From Ziziphus jujuba (Eukaryota; Streptophyta; Magnoliopsida; Rosales; Rhamnaceae): a DNA stretch of 64,000 bases. This document shows positions 59,864 to 64,000 of this stretch, in pieces. Positions within the stretch are counted from its first letter, which is position 1, and every line of letters starts with the position of its first letter. The stretch spans positions 15,283,001 to 15,347,000 of the forward strand of contig NC_083390.1 in assembly GCF_031755915.1 (NCBI RefSeq), given 5' to 3'. Below the pieces are notes generated by a model. The model had not been told where the DNA came from and searched no databases. It worked only from the letters and a program-made list of their open reading frames with translations. A program made the position numbers and the translations under genes.

Positions 59864-60960
59864 GATGTCGCAAGGAGGTAAACATGGTTGCCAACATGCT
59901 AGAGCTGCAACTATATATTCGTCCACTTATTTGGAGCATCTTGTCTAGCGCCTGACTTGATTACTCGAGAAGAGTGAGTTTACTAGGTATTCTATAAATT
60001 AGGCTCGTAAACTTGGGGTAAGAGGTTGTGATGGCTGCACAAATCATATGCAATATTTGGACGAGAATAGAGTCAGGATTGCTAGCTTTATGCTGAAAGG
60101 TAATGCAAGAAAGTGGTGGATGTATGAGAGGACCAAGAAACATCACACTTGGGCACAATTCAAGACTATTTTTCATGCTTAGTTCTGCTTTCCAGTCTTT
60201 GTTAAGACTAAAAGACTAGAGTTTGAGACGCTCACTTAGGATAGCATGCCAGTTTCTGAGTATGATAGGAGATTTAGGGAGCTATCAGAGTTCTACCTTA
60301 ATTGGATTGTCGATGAGGTTAATAAGAAAAAGAAGATTCTTAATGAAATGATCAAGCCTATGATGCTGAGTATCTCAGGTGTTATTCACCTTAAATATCA
60401 ATCTATGACAGATGTTGTCTTGGAGGTAGATTGGCATACCACAATGCACAGGTCTAAGTACCGATCAAATAATGGCATGTCTTTGGAGACCCATAGCTAG
60501 CGATCGTCTAAAAAGAACAGCTTTAGTTCAAGATTATTGGATAGTGAAGGATTTAGAGGAGGCAGACATAGCCTAGGGACAGCAGATCCTAGAGAAGTGA
60601 CCCACTCAGGGTTCAGGACAGTGGACAGTGAACAACGATAGCATCCATTTTTCAGAGATTGTAGTCTGAGCTAGCTTATGTGGCAATTTTTATGATGGAT
60701 AATGCCAGTGGGATGGATCATAATTTAATTACAAACAGTCGAAACACTTAAAAAAAAAAAAAGATTGCCTCTATCGAGGACATAGTCAGGCTAGAGACTT
60801 AAGATTAAGCACACAATTTCAGCAAACTAGTGGATAGAAAGTATAGGATACATAGACAGGCCAAACTTTAGGAGGTTCTACCAACACTGGACAGCAGTTT
60901 GCATTCACAGCTAGAGATGGAGGTTAGAAGGACGACCAAGGCAAGGTATATGCTATGATC
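59864..60960 (+). pseudogene. Del/Tekay-like gag remnant
   Basis: Starts near ATGTCGCAAGGAGG. Gag-like segments in shifting frames follow: ARKWWMYERTKKHHTWAQFKTIF near 60108, then the frame 60246-60500 (VSEYDRRFRELSEFYLNWIVDE). A degenerate CCHC near 60762 reads DCLYRGHSQARD. Many stops and shifts are present, so it is not functional. Confidence 0.7.
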
Positions 60961-61088
60961 AAATAGGAGGCATAGGTCACCCCAATGTTATGACATATAC
61001 ATTATCTATGCTTGGTAGTAATGGACATCTTTTTTTGGCTCAAGGACCATACGCTCTTTTGTTTTACATGAATATGCTACACAAGTTG

Positions 61089-62218
61089 TGATACGAATCC
61101 GCCCGAGCCGGCACAATCGACAACCCACTAGGGTGCTGACCTGATATGGATGAAGACCAGGTTGATCACTAGGGCTCAAGTTAAAAGGTTTAATGACAAC
61201 CTTGCTGCCTTTATCTAGGGGGTGGTTCATTTTCAAAAGGGATTGTCCATACCCGAAGATCCAAGGCCTGTTTTGAGCATACAATTGGTGAAAGTCGATA
61301 CTGACCCAGATAGCGGTTTTGGTGCATTTATGGATTTCATGCAGCAGAAAATGGGTTCAAATCTTCTTGAATTCAGTTGATATCACTAAAAAGTCATGGG
61401 ATCTGGTCAAGACCGAAAATTTTCTGGTCATTTAAGAGGTGTAAGCATGAGAGAGAAAATGGTTGGGTTTTGCTGTATTATTTGCTGTCTTTACTATATT
61501 TTACTGAGTTGGCTTTTTCTCTTTCCTCCAAGCAAGGGCAACATGTGGGACTCCATAATAATCTTATTTGGCATCCTAAAAAACATATAGAACCTGATTT
61601 GGAGCTCAATTGGTCAAAGATTGGTTAAAGTCAACTTAGTCAAAAAGCTAGTATTCTAGTTTCCTAATTTAATTTCTACTTTTTGTTTTAGGAAATTACC
61701 TTTACTTTTGGTTTTTATTTATTTATTTGCTGGACAAATAAGTTTATGAAAGTTATTATTTTATTATTATCATTGTAAAATGATTAATTCCTAATTCAAA
61801 ATAAGGAAATTAATTAATCCAAATTAGATTAGGAAAGGGTGTGAAATTAGGCAATTTCCTAATTGGATTCTATGTTGGTCAAAATTCCCTAATTCTTTTA
61901 GGGTTTTATTTTGTTCATTTAAAGCCTATTTAAAGGCTTATTTTCAATGAGAAATTAAGCTTGAATTTTATACAGAAAATTATTTATGAGATTAAATTCT
62001 CTTTATTCTTTTGAACACCTAAAACACCATTAGTGAATGAGTGTTTTAGTTTGACTTATCAATAGGCCTTCCATAATCTATTGTGGCGTCTTCATTATAT
62101 ACTAAGGTTTCTAATCATAGGTTTGTTAGGGGTCAAGGTGACCATTAAAACTTGAGCATAATTAGATCTGGGCTAATATGATATGGGTTTAGGCACAGGT
62201 TGTCTTAGCTTCTTATCA
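61089..62218 (+). mobile_element. solo LTR nested in the internal region
   Basis: 1130 bp, beginning TGATACGAATCCGCCCG and ending TTCTTATCA. It has a perfect 5-bp target duplication AGTTG (61084-61088 and 62219-62223). It matches the 46998-55008 LTR family along its length and preserves the clearest 5' terminus. It splits the Del/Tekay-like internal region, which resumes directly at 62224. Confidence 0.9.
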
Positions 62219-63139
62219 AGTTGGGATGACTAGACTTCCTTTGGGATGTCACTTGGAAATTTCCACATCCACAGGAGGATTTATTTGACCTAATCATATG
62301 TTCGAGGGTAATTATTTTCGTTTCATGGAAATTAAGACCTTAATATTAGAATCTGATATAGATAAAGTTTGGCTAATGTATTTCAGTGATCTAATGTGGG
62401 ACAACTTGTTGAGAGCTAAGCTGTAAATTTCATAAGTTGGCTTTGTGGCATCTGCTTTTGGGTGATGATTTTAGATCTTAGTTTTGATATTTTGTTTTCT
62501 TGGGGATGGGGGGTTTTGTATTGACGATATTTTATGGATATAAGATGGTTGATATTCTTGATGATAACTTAATCTCCTAAGGAATATGATTTTTGGGAGC
62601 GTAGGTAGAAAATAAAAAAGAGATGAATATTTCCTCATGGTTGAGGATCTAGTAACTATTTCTTAGTACTTGGTTGTGATATTAGAATTAAGATTTAAAT
62701 TTCTTTATTGCTCGAGGTATGCACTCTTGGAGTTTGTTCAAAATTGGAAGAATTTGAGGTTTCTTCAAGAATGAATATTTGAGGTGATAGGAGGACTTGG
62801 ACTTGATATTTTGGTTTCATATTCTTTGGTGTTGACATCCTTGAGGATTTCTTTTAGGCTTTATAAGCAATATAAGGCTCTTCATTAGAACAAGAATGAA
62901 CATTTTTGGTTTATGACTTTGAAGAAGTTGGTTAAAAGAAAGATGTTTATCGAGGTTAAGAAAACTGGATAATCAATGAGGAATATAGATTTTATAATTG
63001 CAAGTACTGGGAGCGTAATCCAAGGCAAAAACAACAATCTCAGTTTTAACTTTATGGCACTGGTATTGGTTAGAAGAAATTAGATTTAAGTTCTAAACTT
63101 TCTTTTTGAATTGATGGATGGATTTCTTTTAGAAAGTTA

Positions 63140-64000
63140 TGAGTTGTTACTTATGCTTCTAGGCAGTTGAAAAAGCACGAGTTGAATTATCAAACTCATG
63201 ATTTAGGGCTTGCTACAATGATTTTTATATTGAAGGCTTGAAGACACTACTTGTATGGAGTTGCTTGTCGGACCTTTACTAATCATAAGAGCCTTAAGTA
63301 TTTGTTTACTCAGAATGAGTTAAACTTACGGCAAAGGAGATGGATGAGGTTGCTCAAGGATATGGATTGCACTATTCCTTTGATGGTTGAGTTATGATAG
63401 TTGGATGTTAATTTGTGGATGCATACGTCAGGAGCACTTTTTGCTAGCTTTTAACTATGACCAATACTTATGGATTGTGTTCTTAAAGCCCAATTTGAAA
63501 ACCCTTACTTGATGAGCACGAGAAGAAAAGTTAAATAAGGGAGAAAGTCAGATTTTGCTAATAGAGGCAATTGAGCCTTGGTGATTGGTTTTGGGCTTTG
63601 TGTTCCAGCTAATGAAAAGCTGAAAAGGCAAACTTTGAAAGAAGCACATAGTTCTACTTATGTCATGCACCCTGATAGTACTAAGATGTACCGTACCCTG
63701 AAAGAGTATTATTGGTGGGCAGGGATGAAGAGAGAAGTTGCTGAATATATATCCAAGCGTTTCATTTGCCAGTAAGTGAAGGCAAAGAGGCAAAAGCCTT
63801 CTGGACTTCTATAGCCCTTACCCATCCCAAAATGGAAATGGGAGCGCATCACGATGGATTTTGTATTCAAACTTCCCCCTACAGTTTAGAGACATGATGG
63901 TATTTAGGTGATAGTGGATCGACTCACCAAGTCTGCACATTCCTTACCTATTTGTGAGAGGTTTTCTCCTCAGAAGTTAGCAGAACTCTTTTTGAATCAT
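63140..64000 (+). pseudogene. Del/Tekay-like RNase H and integrase remnant
   Basis: RNase H tail near 63160-63400 ([54 protein letters not shown]). Integrase HHCC region from 63620 (LKEAHSSTYVMHPDSTKMYRTLKEYYWWAGMKREV, ISKRFICQ), then core sequence ITMDFVFKLP near 63850 and IVDRLTKSAH near 63915, cut by the window end. Several stops break it. The RT core expected upstream (62224-63100) is not recognisable. Confidence 0.75.

Larger units (their letters stand above)
55748..64000 (+). mobile_element. Del/Tekay-like Ty3/gypsy element, decayed, runs off the window
   Basis: A very long LTR (about 55748-59721) is followed by a degenerate PBS (ACTATCAAAGCTTTAGG, cf. TGGTATCAGAGC), gag remnants from 59864, a gap where most of the RT should be, then RNase H and integrase remnants to the right edge. 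Two solo LTRs of the other gypsy family are inserted in it. The TGTAACACC start, long LTR and TTTAGGTTCTAAA leader are typical of Del/Tekay chromoviruses (from memory). Heavily mutated; the 3' LTR lies outside the window. Confidence 0.75.

Noticed and set aside
1..64000. CRISPR arrays, bacterial operons, riboswitches
   Set aside because: The window is plant nuclear DNA; no regularly spaced direct repeats with unique spacers and no such structures were seen.

Overview
The window is nuclear DNA of a flowering plant, most likely a eudicot. Genes carry many short AT-rich introns, intergenic DNA is very AT-rich with many (TA)n tracts, and the repeats are typical plant elements: Ty1/copia and Ty3/gypsy LTR retrotransposons, a Mutator-like element, and MITE-like or Harbinger-like elements. 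The species cannot be named from the sequence alone.

Left part (1-35 kb), gene-bearing. A single-exon RING E3 ligase gene with a membrane-anchored tail is at 1.2-2.0 kb (+). Three complete nine-exon GH79 heparanase-like (endo-beta-glucuronidase) genes lie on the minus strand at 4.1-6.4, 9.2-11.6 and 23.0-25.4 kb; they are called A, B and C here. A decayed fourth copy, D, is at 33.4-34.3 kb in the same orientation. The A and B to C gaps hold tandem duplications, a 481-bp MITE, a 1.67-kb Mutator-like element with about 270-bp terminal inverted repeats, and a small three-exon gene of unknown function (19.2-20.7 kb) with an apparent one-base frame problem at its start. Between C and D lie a tRNA-Thr(AGT) gene (-), an intronless PPR gene (+) and an 11-exon LRR protein gene (-).

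Right part (35-64 kb), retrotransposon-rich. A broken, 3'-truncated copia element sits between a pair of Harbinger-like ends. A full-length but inactivated gypsy element (46998-55008, TSD GATAT) has three relatives in the window as solo LTRs (43065-44009, 56012-57108, 61089-62218), each with identifiable 5-bp target duplications. The last two are inserted in the LTR and the internal region of an older Del/Tekay-like gypsy element that starts near 55748 and runs off the right edge.

The most interesting signal is in the GH79 cluster. C keeps the canonical Asn-Glu acid/base motif. A has Asp-Glu, and B has Asn-Asp, so B has lost the proton-donor Glu although its reading frame, splice sites and nucleophile motif are intact. 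This suggests functional divergence after tandem duplication.
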